From positions 307,561,164 through 307,625,163 of the forward strand of contig NC_081414.1 in assembly GCF_030272615.1 (NCBI RefSeq): DNA of 64,000 nt. The letters run 5' to 3'. Positions 33,352 to 44,039 of this stretch are shown one piece after another. How positions within the stretch are numbered: position 1 is the stretch's first letter; each line of letters begins with the position of its first letter. The notes beneath the pieces were generated by a model. The model did no database searches. It was not told the origin of the DNA and was given only the letters and a program-made list of their open reading frames with translations. This stretch comes from Cryptomeria japonica (taxonomy: Eukaryota > Streptophyta > Pinopsida > Cupressales > Cupressaceae). Made by a program: the position numbers and the translations under genes.

Positions 33352-35400
33352 ATGATAGTTGCAGCTGATCTTGATGTTGCTTTGACACTTTTAAGTCTTC
33401 ATCACAGCATACCAGGTCGTTCTTCAATGTCAGATTTACCATCATCTTCCGTTCCAAAGAAGATGAAATATAAATTTGATAAGTACCAGAATGAGGTTTC
33501 TCCTTCACAAGTTTCCTCTCCTATGGATCATATCAAGGATATGGAAATAGGGCATGTTGACATGTCATATTTCATCAAAAGGGTGGAGGATCCGCAAGAT
33601 AGTAATATGCAGCAACTGTTGGACAGCCACATTCACCATGCTTCTTCTTTTCCGGTGGCTGCCCTAGAACCTGAGTTTGTTCTTGCTTGTGCTCACCATT
33701 TTGATAAAGAGACAAGAACTATCAGTAATGATGATGGGGAGGCAATAATCCGTCTTGATGCGAATACTATTGACAAAGTTTTCAGAATACCATCAACACT
33801 GTGTATATGGAGATTTCCAAAGATAGTGCATCTGATTATTATGTCAAGAGGGAAATAGATTGCAAACGTCACATTAACAGGTGGATCCATCAGCGACGTG
33901 CTGCTTTCACACGGTGGGCTAAGTTGTACTGTTGTGACTTCAAGTGGGATATTGGAGACATCATTACTCTTCTCACCAGGATGTTAGGTCTAGAACATTC
34001 TAATGTTTTTGAACCCTGGATGTATCAATTTATCATGTTCATAAGGCAATCCCATCACATCTCATGGGGAGAAATTATCAGTGATGCCTTGTGTGAACAA
34101 CTTGCGGTAGTCCCTACTACCATGACATTCTATATGAACTCATACTTGGTGTATTTAGCAGCATCACTTAGACATTTCCCTGGTCTTTCTACCAAGGGTG
34201 ATCGCTCGCTTATACCTGTGTAGGAGTACTATGATCAGCTACCTTTGAGACCCAACAAATTACATTTCAGAAGGGTTCAGGATGCATTCTTTGGTTATTT
34301 CATGTGTCAGTTTGACAAGACTCTAAACAATAGAAGAGTATCAAATGAGGCATGGGAAAGAGTGAATGAATATGGTTGCTTGTTCCTTCAATTCCTGACT
34401 TTCACTTACATGAGAGTTGGATGTTACAGTGGGCAGCCATACATGCTCCCTAGATACTCAACTGATAAGACTATTCTTATGGAGTTGGGAAGACAAATCA
34501 TGGCTGTTCATGCACATCAATCTGTCAAGCATAAAGTTGGGATGGGGATTTCTACAACTAACCATTGAAGATTGGCTGGTATTCCCTTGTTACATCCACC
34601 AAAGCCAAAGCTATGGAGACCGAAATGCAGGAGATAAAACTCAATAGGTTAAGTCAAGAGCTGATTTTGACTACCGAGGTATGAAGGAGAGAATTAAAAA
34701 GTCCTTCATACATGTGCATCGCATAGAGGATATATGGGTGGATCTTTGTATAGAAAAGGAGGTTCATAAGATGGATTATTGCAGGCTCACCCTTGAGCAG
34801 ATTATTGATTTGAACCTGATGGACATTCCGCAAGGAATGATTGATGATGGGAATGTGCTTGATCCAGAATATGTTTCACGAAGAGTTGATGAAACCCCAC
34901 TTCCTTTAATTCAGTGGTCACATAAAGAATGCACTTCCATTCTTGATAGATTTTAGCCTATCCTAGCTAACACCAACACTTGGCTCAAAGGTAATGGTGT
35001 TAGACTCATCAAGATCAAGGTTGGAAGAGAAGATGATTCTATAGAACCCCTCAAACGCAAATCTGAAATCCAGATAGATAACAAGGAAGATGCATCATCT
35101 TCGGGCACAAGAATCAAGTTGCGAGTTAGTCAGGCGATGGTACTTCCTCCTGAAGAGGCGACAATTCATGGGAAGGAGAAATCTCAACTTCACATTCATG
35201 TGATTGATCCTGAAAATCCAGAAGAAGAACAACATTCAGATGATGCTCCTAAGTCACTAACTTCGGAGTCACTTCGTGAGGTTCCTTCCTCAATCCCCAT
35301 GGAGCTACCTTTATCTCCTCCTGACACAGATGTGGATGCTTCTTCCACTACTCATGATGTTCCTATAGTAGTGGTTAAGAGAATTTCTCAAGTCAGTTAG
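33352..35400 (+). pseudogene. Copy C: most complete member of the unrecognised protein family
   Basis: Broken frames cover the whole family layout. The N-terminus has MKYKFDKYQNEVSPSQVSS near 33464, then IGHVDMSYFIKRVEDP, FPVAALEPEFVLACAHHFD, IIRLDANTIDKVFRIPST, a frameshift near 33798, YMEISKDSASDYYVKREI, DIGDIITLLTRMLGLEHSN and FEPWMYQFIMFIRQ. The middle has WGEIISDALCEQLAVV, FYMNSYLVYLAASLRHFPG, LHFRRVQDAFFGYFMCQFD and EYGCLFLQFLTFTYMRVG. The C-terminus has LTLEQIIDLNLMDIPQGM, PLPLIQWSHKECTSIL and a Ser/Glu/Pro-rich tail ending at 35400. Breaks lie near 33798, 34221, 34566 and 34954. The native protein would be near 680-700 residues. No enzyme motif is visible. Confidence 0.65.
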
Positions 35401-35576
35401 GATCCTCCCACCTTTTTCTTAAGACTCCTCCCCTATAAATACTTGAGAGGGTCTATTGTAATATTTATCTTTGAGAAAGCAAGCAAAAACTCTGCCAAAT
35501 TTGTAGCAAAGAAGTCTTTGAACTTTTATGTGTAAATTAAAGAATTGAAAGGAATAGAAGAAGATTGCTCAAGTTT

Positions 35577-35990
35577 TGAGTCTTTGTGCTACATTTTTGA
35601 GTTCATGTTCCATATTATCTTTCTTGCAAGATTTTTTAAGGAGCTTAATCAAATTTGATTTGCAGTCTTTGTGCTGCAAGTATTGGAGGTTAATATCAAT
35701 TAGAGTAAACATTCTTTTAGGAAGAGTTGTAAGACTTTGTGCTTACACTTGTTCTTAAAAGAAATTAGAAATAGATTTTGTGATGAGGAATAGTTGTGAG
35801 TCTTTGAGCTTATACTAGTTCTTACCGTTTTGTGTAAAAGAGAATAAGATATTTCAGACTTTGTGCTGCTATAATTTGTTCTTGACATTATTAGCATAGA
35901 AAAGGGTAGATAGGACTTCACATATTCAAGACTTTGAGCTTGATATTGATGTCCCGTTCCGAAGGAAGTGACGGAAATCTTTGAGCTTTC
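35577..35990 (+). repeat. Array of AGTCTTTGTGCT units
   Basis: Seven units of (A/C)G(A/T)CTTTG(T/A)GCT occur at about 35577, 35663, 35729, 35796, 35857, 35930 and 35978, spaced 48-86 bases. It starts 180 bases after copy C ends. A purine run AGATAGGGGGAG near 36147 follows, like a polypurine tract. Confidence 0.65.
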
Positions 35991-36360
35991 AAGAAACTTC
36001 ATTTCCTTTCTCTCATTTCATTTCAAAAGTTGTTATTGCTGTTTTATGTTAAATTGATATCACTTTTATGTGGAGAGAAAAGGATATTGATTTTCTTGAA
36101 AAAAGAAGAAAGACAGTTGTTCCATCCTATTTTAATTTTAGTATTAGATAGATAGGGGGAGCCTTCCCTTAATTAGGAGAGTATCATACTCACATACTAT
36201 GTTTGAAACCACAATTTTGTATATTTCCTCAAGTGTACAAAATTTTCAACCAGCATATAAAAATCTGGAACATCCTGTCTGGAGATTTTCCCTTACTTTT
36301 TACACTTGGAGACACAAATTTTTTATTTCGAAGATAGGAACCCTGTTGCCATGACTTGAG

Positions 36361-38372
36361 TGTAATGTCCCCTTCTCATTAGTTCGTGGATATTCACAAG
36401 ATTGGCCTATCACTTGACCCTTGTAGGCCAAGGAGATTGATTAGGGGGTCGACTTGCAGTGATTTACGGCTTCACATTTTGTGTCTACTTGATTTTATGG
36501 CGAAATAAGGAGATTACACATATTGTGAAATGTGTGCACTTTAATTAAAATGTAATAATATTTTAAAAGTGTAATTAAATTAATGTGTAATAAATAATAA
36601 AGTGTAACAAAAGGATAAGAAGAGAATCTTCTAGAAGGAACCAATTGATTGGATATGAAAAGAACAAATAGAGGAGGTTGGTTCAATGTTCATCATCAGT
36701 TGTTTGGAATATCTTCTCTTACGTAGACTTGTGGAGCCAAAAGTTTTTGCAGACAATCATTCGGGAATGAAAACTCCCTATGATTCGTATAACTGAGGAG
36801 GTGAAAGATCTTCCGAGGGGTTGCAGCTGAGAGTGGGAGACATTTCAGTCTTTCGTATTGTGCCTATTGAGTTGTTGCATTTTCATGGTGTTGGGATTCA
36901 TAGAGTTTTCAAAGTATCATATTGGATGTCCTAACCCATCGATTTCTATTGAAGAAGGAAGGCGACTTCATTGAGGGTCTTTTGAAAGAGGAAATTAGGA
37001 GGTAGCTGCTTTATTACAGGTCAGAGACAAAATCGACACCTTCCTACAAACCCTTGATTTTGCCTTTATCTCCTTGTTTGAGCATCGAAGTTTACCTTGA
37101 AGGACAGCACTGGTTTTAGAAGCTTCAGGCGATTCCTTTTGGAGTGTTTGAGGGGAGTAATAAGAAGAATATTTTATACATACCAGATCTGAAGACAAGT
37201 TGAAGCTGATTACTAAGACCCCACGATTTTGCTCACAGCTTCCCATATTAGCATCGAATCTCCTCAAGAAGGGTGGCGCTACACTTGAGGGTTGAAGGCA
37301 ATCATTTTTGGTGAAGAGATTGTGGGCTAGCTGTTGCTCATCAATTATTATCAGACCATCTCGCTGCAACAAGGGCAATTCTGGATTAAGTTCGATTTGA
37401 CAGTTTGGGGGCTTCATCATTCGTGATATTGCTTCCTTCTTCAGCTATCAAGGAAGGCGATTTGTAATCAGGTTCATTGCCAACATTCCATGCACTTATT
37501 TCATATAGTTGTAATGCTGATTGCTGACATGAGTCCTCAGAATTTCTGAGTACTAAGTGAATAGAGTTTGGTCAAAAGTATTGCATTGTAATGACCTATT
37601 TGATAATCATTTTGAATAAGAAAGGAGGAGTAAGCTTGCATTCTGATTATATGATTGTCTGTGATTACATGCCAACTGTTTGACAAAATGACAGCTAGTT
37701 ATAAGTGCATGATTATGTGTCTAGTTGGGTGTAGAACACTATAAATTGGTTGTAATTGCATTCTTTGCAATCATATTATCATTAGTAGTCATTTATAGTT
37801 GTGCAATCATGAGAAATATATGGCTGTTAACATCTACAACAATCTGAAAACTTTTGAGACAACATATTTGCATAACACGCAAAACACAAAACTGCATAAC
37901 ACGCAGATTGGACAATCGGTTTGTCAACAAATATCCCTTGTATTTCAGTCATTACACTGTTGGGGATATTTCACTGAGCGACCCAATCCTAAGTCAACGT
38001 TCAAAAAAGCTGAAAAAAGCAAAAAAGCAAAAAAGCAAAAAGCAAAAAAGTAGGCGAAAAGCTGCTTCCTGGATTTGGTCCCAAAGTGCCAAAAATAAAA
38101 AAAGCAGAATCCCACAAAAATAGGAAGGTGTCAAAATTGACCCAAAGCAATTGTGTTTTTTGTCCTTCGGGCCTTCTGAGCACTTTGATGATGTCCAGAC
38201 ACTGTTCTAAGCATGATTTTGACCTGGATGACTTCAAAAAATCTGACTCCAGACTCTCAAAGAAATGGACTTATGAAATTGCAATGCTAAGACAAAACCC
38301 TAAAAAGCAAACTCCTGGGGGTCCCCATTGCAATGGGGCGATGTGTGAAATAGGTCACAACAGGACATTACA
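36361..38372 (+). mobile_element. LTR, plus strand, about 2.0 kb (TGTAATGTCC ... GGACATTACA)
   Basis: It starts TGTAATGTCCCCTTCTCA and ends CAGGACATTACA, an inverted terminal pair ending TG...CA as LTRs do. CTATAAATTGG near 37739 is a TATA-box candidate on the same strand. No PBS follows and no clear target duplication was seen, so it may be a solo or truncated LTR. The end region (38150-38372) is homologous in reverse to 59488-59980. An A-rich AAAAAAGC run lies at about 38004-38050; the short frames there are by-products. Confidence 0.6.
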
Positions 38373-39590
38373 TTAGCATTAATCATGGTGTCTTCTACTC
38401 CCATTGGGACTCCAACATGACCTAGTAGATTATCTTAATCAACCATATAAACCTTTGTCTCTAGTCAACAAAGACTTCAATCTATTCTGGTGTGGGAGCC
38501 AATTGCAAGTGCATTATAGTATGAAAGATGATCCTACAAAACAAAAAAGTTTTGCTAAGTCTATGAAATCATTGCCTTCTACCAGGAAAAATAGCACAAG
38601 GAAAAATAGTCAAAGTCAAAGGCCAATATTTGTTTTTTTAAAGCAATGTTCATTTGCGGTTCAGCAAAATCATGCCAAGTTCATGCATGTTTGCCTAGGT
38701 TCATGCAGGACAAACCCATAAGATAAATGTCGTCCTCAATGCAAATCTATGGCCGTATCAACTTGAATCCTAAACCAAGTTCAAGACAAACTTGGATCTA
38801 AACTTCTAGATCAACAAATTGGCAACATAGTTTAAAATACAGACATATGAAAAAGCTTATATATGCATATTAGATAGGCAAGATAATATCTAGGGGACAA
38901 CTCCCTTTTATTAAATGTCGGCAAAAAATGATTGCATGGCCTCCCAACAACAAAGTCGGAAGAATACATATCATTTGTTTGATTCATAGTACCCTCATTG
39001 CTGCAATGCAACAAGAATAGAAAACCTCTAGTTAGTTCTTGGATTCTCTCCACCTACTACTAGGAGTAGAGTGGGTTCACTTTCAACAAGGTCCTAAAAT
39101 CTTCTAGGTTGCACAACACCAGCTCCACTATGAACAATTATAAGTATCAATCAACATACTATTGCTTTCTAATATGGTGATTTCAAAGATTCCACCAATC
39201 ACCCTCATGACCTCTTTTTTGTCCACATTGGAAATGGATGTCATTGCTGCTTGGTGAAATGGCTTCTACATGAATTTGAAACCAACAATTTACTCCACAT
39301 CTTCCTCTCCAACACATCGATGATATTGAGCAGAAATGTCTCCAACATAAAAATATCACAAACATGCCGACTACTCAAAAGATTTGGACCTATAATTTCT
39401 GTAATGGTGCCTTCTTGATAGAGAAACTTATGCAAAATAGCCCTCTCAATGCCTTTGACACATCCTCTTCCTTACATTCACAATTTTTTATGACGATTCT
39501 CTAATCCATATTTTGAATGAATATTCCATCCCCATTAACGCATCTTTGAACAAGCACATCTCATATGCTATCAAAATCATTGTAGGCTAA
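38373..39590. other. Spacer, no gene recognised
   Basis: Frames at 38404-38721 (plus) and 38832-39435 (minus) show no motif I can assign. A minus-strand stretch near 39500-39600 reading VQRCVNGDG is faintly hAT-like but too weak to call. Confidence 0.4.
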
Positions 39591-39594
39591 AAGT

Positions 39595-39800
39595 AAAGTG
39601 TCTTTTATAGTCCACGATGCCAGCCATCTATGTATGGTTCTACAGATGGGTTAGATCCCTATGGGACTACCTCGTACTCCTTGCAGGAGGTACCTAACTG
39701 CACTAAAACGAGGCGTGCATACCTTACCCCCTTGTGGGATTTGAACTTATGACCTCTCTTTCAAGAGCACAAGTTCTCTGCCACTAGGATATCATATAGT
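39595..39800 (-). mobile_element. tRNA-derived SINE
   Basis: The minus strand starts with a tRNA-like head: TAGTGGCAGAGAAC (A-box region), TTGCTCT-like anticodon arm sequence, AGAGGTCATAAG and AGTTCAAATCCCA (B box). A tRNA-unrelated body of about 130 bases follows. A functional tRNA is excluded, because the acceptor stem does not pair and no CCA-side arm follows. The 3' limit near 39600 is approximate. Confidence 0.65.
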
Positions 39801-39989
39801 GGATATTACCACATGAATCATAATGTCACAAAGAACCATTCTCATAGGTTTTGATACCGATCCCTTGAAATGGTAGTGCTCAATTCTACGCAAATATCTA
39901 GGAAATCTCACTAAAAGACTCTAATCGTCCTTGTGATCTAAAATGATAATATCTTCCCTTTGATTGATCGTGTTATTGGCCAATGAATC

Positions 39990-40375
39990 AACTACTATGT
40001 TTGCCTCCTTGTATACATGACATATCATGTACTCTTGTACGTTATCAAGGAGAAGGAAAATATGATCCAATGTTATTTTGAGTTTCTAGATGATGATCCT
40101 TCTGCTCCACACAATGTTGATACATATGAGTGAAACACCCTCAATGTCAATGGTCACAATGTTCTTTTGTGCAGATAATGTGAGCTCTTCATGCAATGCA
40201 TCCATCTCTATTTTATTGTTGGAGTTGGGTGGTACTTTTCTTGATAGTGCCCAAATGAGCTTCCCAACTTCATTTCAAATGATACACCTCATCATCCCAA
40301 CCATCCTTGGACTGCCTTTTGAAGCCCTATCAAATCAAGCTTCAATCAACCGATGAGTGGAGTCGACCATTTAAT
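39990..40375 (-). pseudogene. LINE-type RNase H domain remnant
   Basis: The minus strand reads STPLIG-stop-LKL, then FDRASKGSP, NEVGKLIWALSRKVPP, NSNNKIEMDALHEEL, NIVTIDIEGVSLICIN, LDHIFLLLDNVQEYMICHV and YKEANIVVDSLAN. This is the order of the RVT_3-type RNase H found at the 3' end of plant non-LTR elements and related sequences: FDGASKGNPG, then a Glu in the KAE(L/M)(E/D)AL block, then the GDS position, then the H-V-x-REGN-x-x-AD end. Catalytic Asp and His positions are altered or interrupted, so it is inactive. No reverse transcriptase was found upstream. Confidence 0.75.
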
Positions 40376-40589
40376 ATGTTTCCTTCATTCCCTAATGGTG
40401 CCAAACCCTTCTTGTAGGCATAGCCTAGGAGAAATTTTAGCGTAGGCCACTTATTCATCTCAGTGTTTCCCCAATGTGAGAAGGCACTAGATCAAGAATG
40501 CTCTATTCTGACTTTTTCAAAGATACGTTCATCTATTCCTACTTTTACCATTGTTAATTACCCAAGAGAGGTGACCATTTCTATATGTG
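40376..40589. other. Upstream flank of the RNase H remnant
   Basis: The minus strand gives a short frame (NKWPTLKFLLGYAYKKGL) continuous with the RNase H stretch. It is possibly the C-terminal linker of the same element. Confidence 0.3.
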
Positions 40590-40765
40590 TGTGTATACAT
40601 ACATACATACATATGTATGTATGTATATACATATATACATGACGTATCTATATGTATGTATATAGCATATACTTATATACATGACATGTATATATGTATA
40701 TACATACATACATATGTACGTATGTATGTATGTATATATTTTTATATATGCATGTAGAATGTATT
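40590..40765. repeat. Palindromic ATAC/GTAT microsatellite
   Basis: Runs of TACA switch to TGTA about mid-run, giving perfect palindromes around CATACATATGTATG near 40612 and 40710. The tract mixes TACATA, TATGTA and TATATA units for about 175 bases and could fold into hairpins or cruciforms. Confidence 0.9.
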
Positions 40766-41736
40766 AATATACGTATATATCTATATACATACATATTCAC
40801 TATTTTATTTTGGAAATAAATGTCATAGAAAGAAAATTATAAGGAAGTCGATATAATAAACACTTTTACACTAATAAATAAGGAGAGAAATGCACGCAAA
40901 ATATGTTCTAGTAGTTTTATAAGAAAATATATACACATAAACAATACCATAGACATAGTGTTTATCCTATGAAAACACTTTCAAGAAAAAATAAGGCCTC
41001 CCCCTATTAAATTACATCATGCTAAATCTCTATTCTAGGCAAGCATGCATGCATACATACATGCATAATCAAGTTCAACAATTCTATGTCACTAGTATAC
41101 GTGCATACATACATACATACATAATCAAGTTCAACAATTCTATGTCGCTAGTTTTCTTTATTGAGTGCAGCTCCACATCAAAATTTACCATCTTCTTTCT
41201 GTATTCTGCAACTCTCTATTCTCTAGCAACAGCTACACAAAACGTGCACAGAAACATTCAGAAAACAGTTTAGTGGATTGCTATTAATAGTGAAGAATTC
41301 AAGGTGAAATGAAGAAATTCAAAGGAAGTAAAGGTCTCCACTATTTAATCCATTCCCAACAGGCAATTAATTGGGCAGTGAAACATACATGCCAAAGTAT
41401 TAAAGCAAGGACGTGTTTGCTAAGTATTAAGGAAAAATGGTTCAACAGGTGAAAGTCGGATATGGCAAATGGAAAGAGCCACCTAGACATCAAGGTCGTG
41501 ACTCAACAACTCTAGGAGTGACTCAAGAACAACAAGAGGCATGGGAAGTCAAGGCCATAGTAGAAAAAGAGAAACTCTCAGAGAGAATTGCATAGAAATT
41601 CAAAATTTTAATGCAAATTTGCATATAGCTGCAGAGGAACGCAGCACATGGGGTGAAATATTCCCTCAAGTTTTTTCCAATTTAAAACACAAGAATTTGC
41701 ACCTGTTACGTTAGCATTAGAAAAAGTCAAGAAAAC
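40766..41736. other. A+T-rich spacer with a 56 bp tandem duplication
   Basis: ATAATCAAGTTCAACAATTC and flanks repeat at 41065 and 41121 (period 56), next to CATA microsatellite runs at 41047-41064 and 41103-41120. Otherwise nothing was recognised. Confidence 0.7.
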
Positions 41737-41960
41737 TCTACCACTTGTTCAGGGGGAGTATTAGATAGGAACCTGGAAAATCATACTAGAAAATGAAAGG
41801 AAATACAACTTGGTGGTATAACCAGCCACTTCCACTTTCTCAGTGGGCAATACAAGAACGAAACCACTTATTCAGCGGGAGTGTTAATATCAAGTTCTAG
41901 AAAGTAACTGAACAAGAAATTGGTGGTAAACCAACCACTTCCACTTATTCAATGGGCAAC
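41737..41960 (+). repeat. Duplicated block with polypurine-like start
   Basis: CCACTTGTTCAGGGGGAGT and CCACTTATTCAGCGGGAGT start two related segments about 125 bases apart. Each later contains an ACCACTTCCACTT block followed by CAGTGGGCAA or CAATGGGCAA. TTCAGGGGGAGTATTAG resembles copia polypurine tracts, so this may be a rearranged retroelement end. Confidence 0.5.
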
Positions 41961-42596
41961 AAAGTTAGCTACAACTTTTGAAATTTCAAGAACGCTCTTT
42001 AGTACTACTATAACAACAAATGACAATAAAGCTAACAATGAGGCATCATGAGAAAACACTACTGATATGATTCAAGAAGTTAGAGAATCAATCCTAAACT
42101 TTGCTGATAAATTATGATGAAAACAGGTGTTTAGAACAGCAATACCCAATCTGATATGCAACAGCTGCAAATTGATTTTTCTAACCAGCAACACAGGATA
42201 GCTTCAAATGTTCATAACTTCCTCAATTCTTCTCCGAATGAGCTCAAATTGAATGCAAAGGCACCATAAGGGATAGGCATTTAACTTCCAATCATTCCAA
42301 GTCCCAAACCAACAAATAAGGAGATGGCACGAATTCCAATGCAGCCCAAGCAAGATGGTCTAACCAAAAGCAAAAATCAATGGCTTCATAAAAAATCACG
42401 AAACCTTGGGCATAGGAGCATGCAGATCTCTGGAAAAGAATGAGCTAGTACCCACAAAAAACAGATCAAACCTCCAGCCGGTATGAGAATAAACTCGAAT
42501 CAATGTATAGGGTTTTCACACTCCAAAAACCAAACAAACACCACTCACACACCAATTAGAAAACATTGAATCCACACAAAACTGAAAGACTAAGAG

Positions 42597-43413
42597 CAAA
42601 CATCTCCATTGGAATACTGTGGCAACCTTTGAATGAAGTTGCACCACAATCAGCTAGGAGTTATCTTCCAAACTCGAAACTGGAAGAAGCTAAGAGGCAC
42701 TCAACCCCGAAGCAAGAGTCTCTAAATAATTTCAGCAGCACTTCGTTATCAAAATAATTAGCATCCCCCAAAAGAGAAGGGACCTTGTATTTATAGACTC
42801 AAAACCCAACAATTCAAATTCCCTTTTTTCCCTCCAAGTTGGACGTCCCTTTTCATGTGCACAATAACTTAATAAAATTCATTAATATTTCCCAACTTGG
42901 ATGCCCACATGAGAACATCTTTTAAGAACTTAAAAAGTCATTGAGCCTAGGCGTGGGGGGCAGAAAGCAACATGGAATTATAAAATCACTTCAATTATTA
43001 CCTTCTAGAAACAAACTCGAAGAACCCTAGATAAGCCACCCCTCAGACCAAACAGCCAGAATTAGAAACCAAGTGTTGTACCATATTGCCAAAAATAGTG
43101 CTTACTAAAAATAGCATATTGCTAAAAATAGTTAGTGATTCCAAACACCTTTTAAGCACAATCCAGGTAGCAGTCGTAACTTACTAAAAATAGTAAGTTC
43201 AGAAATCTCCTCCCTTGGAAATGCATGTCACACCATTCTGAGGCTCTCTGAAAACCCAAAAAGACCCAGAGAGAAAACTGTCAGACTCCTGCAAACAACC
43301 CTCTAAAAACCTCCCTAAGATGGAAACCTAATTTTGCCTCTGATTAGCCTACGCGCCTCCGAAATAGGCTAAAAGTTATCCTAAAGGACTAGTGCTGAGA
43401 AGGGGACATTACA
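42597..43413 (-). mobile_element. LTR 5' part, minus strand, same type as 36361
   Basis: At 43413 the minus strand begins TGTAATGTCCCCTTCTCA, identical over 18 bases to the start at 36361. TATAAATA on the minus strand at 42795-42788 is a TATA box at about 620 bases from the start. CTAAAAATAG-like units recur four times at 43085-43200 in its U3. The 3' limit is not defined and 42597 is only where I stop. Confidence 0.5.
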
Positions 43414-43828
43414 TGGGGTCAAATTGGTGAGGAATTTAGTGCCTTTAGAGACACTAAACCCTCATCCAGATGTCAAATGGCAAGCATGCTACATTAAAGA
43501 AGTGTTTTTGAAGGTTATGGAGAAGAATGCTCCAAACATGGCTATGAAGGAATTCATTGAGATCAACATTTGTGGTGATAAATCGATAAGATCTAGAACT
43601 TCAGTTCACACTCTATGCTATTTGTGTTTTTATATCCTTCCAAAAGTTGTCTTTCTTGAGTAATAATGCATAAAATCACAAATAGGAAATTAGCATCTGT
43701 GCAAAATCTCTTTTTTTTTTTAATTTGGCAATTTAATCTAAAAAATAAATTAGACATTCAGCTAAGCATAATCCCCAATTAATTGAGATGATTTCCAATA
43801 TAGAAACAAAGTTCCCATCCAGGGGATG

Positions 43829-43998
43829 ACCCTTTGGTGAAATGGTGGGGCTTCTTGCCTATAGTGCCTACAACCTAGGTTCAAACCCCATGGGTTCGTC
43901 TCTACTGTGTTAACAATGGAGCATGTTTGACCTTGGGGAGAACCTTGGAGAAATGGTGGGGCTTCTTGCCTGTAGTTCCTACATCCTTGGTTCAAACT
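43829..43998 (+). mobile_element. Two tandem tRNA-derived SINE head pieces
   Basis: GAAATGGTGGGGCTTCTTGC followed about 30 bases later by GGTTCAAAC occurs at about 43838-43886 and again at about 43948-43998. The B box GGTTCAAACCC is perfect in the first copy. The arrangement suggests a partial tandem SINE. Confidence 0.5.
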
Positions 43999-44039
43999 AT
44001 TCAATTTTAAAATAGAGAAGAAATCAAAGAATGAACATA

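Noticed and set aside
37854-38123. Lys-rich ORFs on both strands
   Set aside because: They are produced by the AAAAAAGC repeat run at 38004-38050.
39700-39800. A functional tRNA gene
   Set aside because: A and B boxes are present, but the acceptor and D arms do not pair and a SINE body follows.
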